The notes beneath the pieces were generated by a model that was not told the origin of the DNA, did not search any database, and was given only the letters and a program-made list of their open reading frames with translations. From Ophiura sarsii (lineage: Eukaryota; Echinodermata; Ophiuroidea; Amphilepidida; Ophiuridae), in the NCBI GenBank assembly GCA_035610835.1, contig CM069448.1, positions 11,904,462 to 11,968,461 on the forward strand: 64,000 nucleotides of DNA, written 5' to 3'. A program made the position numbers and the translations under genes. Shown here one piece after another: positions 62,877-64,000 of the stretch. Within the stretch, counting starts at the first letter, position 1. The number at the start of each line of letters is the position of its first letter.

Positions 62877-62965
62877 CTGGAAGAAAATTACAATATTATT
62901 AATTAGTTTACCATGAAAACAATATTTGTTAACATCTTTCAAGGAAAATTAAATATAAATTAGAC

Positions 62966-63360
62966 ATATATGTGACCCAACACGAGTAAATGAGGCACAA
63001 TGAGGGAAATATGAATATTGAGTTATTGATATCATGATGATATGTATGTTAAAGGACATTTTGGTACCAAAGTCAATGTCATATTACATTCCAAACCAAA
63101 GTTACAGATGATCAAAAATTACTTTGTCTCAAAACATCAAATACAAATTGTCAAGTTATGGGTAATTAAGTTTTGTTTTGTTAACAAATCAATGGAATAA
63201 TTGAAAATTAAACACCTCAAAATGTAGTTTAACTCTTTATTTTCATGAATTTGAGTCTTTGGTTACAAGATGTATCAAAGATCAGAAATAAGACTTGTTC
63301 TGAATTTGTTCTGAAATACTGCCGCATTGTGCCTCATTTACTCATGTCAGGTCACATATG
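62966..63360. mobile_element. MITE with ATATGTGACC...GAGTAAATGAGGCACAATG ends
   Basis: ATATGTGACCCAACACGAGT AAATGAGGCACAATG at left, inverted at right as CATTGTGCCTCATTTACTCA TGTCAGGTCACATAT. About 395 bases, non-coding. Confidence 0.85.
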
Positions 63361-63372
63361 GGAATGAGACAG

Positions 63373-63510
63373 GAACAGCCAGCCTTTGCTTATCTGTGAC
63401 GGAAGATGTGACATCTTTGCCGATCCCTTCAGAATCATCAGAAGTAACATATTTTTAATTTCAAAACCACATTACAAATAACATTTGTCAACATATATGT
63501 CAAGAAAAAC
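63373..63510 (-). pseudogene. Decayed copy of the 5' part of the 62754-62876 exon and its upstream intron
   Basis: CAGCCTTTGCTTATCTGTGA and CCCTTCAGAATCATCA align to the exon at 62754-62876, and AACATTTGTCAACATATATG TCAAGAAAA aligns to sequence just upstream of it. The acceptor CTGG/CCAG is deleted and the frame is degraded (reads DDSEGIGKDVTSSVTDKQRL). A MITE now lies between the copies. Confidence 0.7.
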
Positions 63511-64000
63511 TTCTTCTTTTTTTTTAAATTTATTTATTCGGAAAACGCTTTCAAAACAGCGGCACCCACCAACAGATGGTGGTGCATCCAACAGATATAA
63601 AGTAAGATACATCAAAAGATAGAAAGAAGAAAAAAAACCCAGTAATACAAACAAGAGAGATAAGAAATCATGCACTCATGAGATCATGAAAATTATATAA
63701 ATTATATACATCGAGATGGGCTCATTGAGTCCTGACACGTGGAGCGTGATATATTGATTAATGATCATTATTACTTAATAACACTGTCCTACATGACCAT
63801 GCACGTTTTAAGTATGACTTACAAAAGACATCAAAATGTCTATCGAGTAATGCATTGTATGAATAGTTATTTACCAACGGGGTGATAGACAAACAATTAC
63901 TACCTAAGATTAGACATAGTTTTGTATCATCATCACTTAGATTAAAATAATTCCATACATAAGAGAGATTTGCTTGACGAAGATTCATTTGTAAATTGTG
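63508..64000 (-). mobile_element. Possible non-LTR retrotransposon 3' end with poly(A)
   Basis: A minus-strand frame (63988-63758) reads YVWNYFNLSDDDTKLCLILG and FDVFCKSYLKRAW, resembling the last residues of some LINE proteins. About 240 bases later comes a sequence ending ATAAATAAATTTAAAAAAAA. No inverted ends. Runs off the window. Confidence 0.4.

Overview
This window is animal nuclear DNA: AT-rich, intron-rich, and crowded with tandem repeats and miniature inverted-repeat transposons (MITEs). It is dominated by one large gene on the minus strand, read from about 62.9 kb down to about 1 kb. I could chain 36 coding exons by eye. Every internal exon has AG/GT borders, and the intron phases agree across all 35 junctions, giving about 3,497 codons. 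The product is a fibrocystin-L (PKHD1L1) family receptor without its N-terminus, which must lie beyond position 64000. The organism is probably an invertebrate deuterostome (echinoderm- or hemichordate-like). That rests only on general genome character, CCCTAA-type repeats and frequent AGGCCT palindromes, so it is a weak inference.

Protein layout in order of translation (residue 1 = first residue of the 62.75 kb exon): at least eleven IPT/TIG domains (about 1-1180) with a cupredoxin-like segment embedded (about 411-532); a first G8 domain (about 1190-1303); a long parallel beta-helix (PbH1) region in a 1,695-base exon (1426-1991); a second G8 domain (about 2040-2160); a second PbH1 region (about 2290-2655); a conserved membrane-proximal ectodomain (2655-3456) with a furin-type RRKR site; and a single transmembrane helix (about 3466-3490). 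The last coding exon (short cytoplasmic tail) is only tentatively placed at 411-451.

Introns by region: 1-3 kb holds the C-terminal exons; 3.5-5.3 kb a TTA(A)-flanked transposon built of CGTAT/TACGTT subrepeats; 7.0-7.85 kb a short-unit satellite; 11.8-12.4 kb decayed copies of one exon; 13-17.4 kb MITEs and a TATGCA-rich satellite field; 17.4-19.7 kb a cluster of three or four alternative versions of one exon; 25-26 kb a 36-bp satellite split by a SINE; 29.3-32.0 kb a 77-bp array; 32.4-34.9 kb a 34-bp array with two copies of a MITE; 38.5-42 kb and 46.9-53.5 kb further arrays and exon-edge duplications; 54-64 kb IPT exons separated by MITEs and LINE/SINE remnants.

Two observations stand out. 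First, at least nine exons are accompanied by tandem copies of their own 3' end plus 5' splice site (about 35 copies at 29.3-32.0 kb), so the gene carries dozens of decoy splice donors. Second, three open, homologous exons (19287-19461, 19034-19208, 17470-17650) all enter in phase 0 and leave in phase 1. Using two together brings a premature stop, which is the signature of mutually exclusive splicing in the second PbH1 domain.
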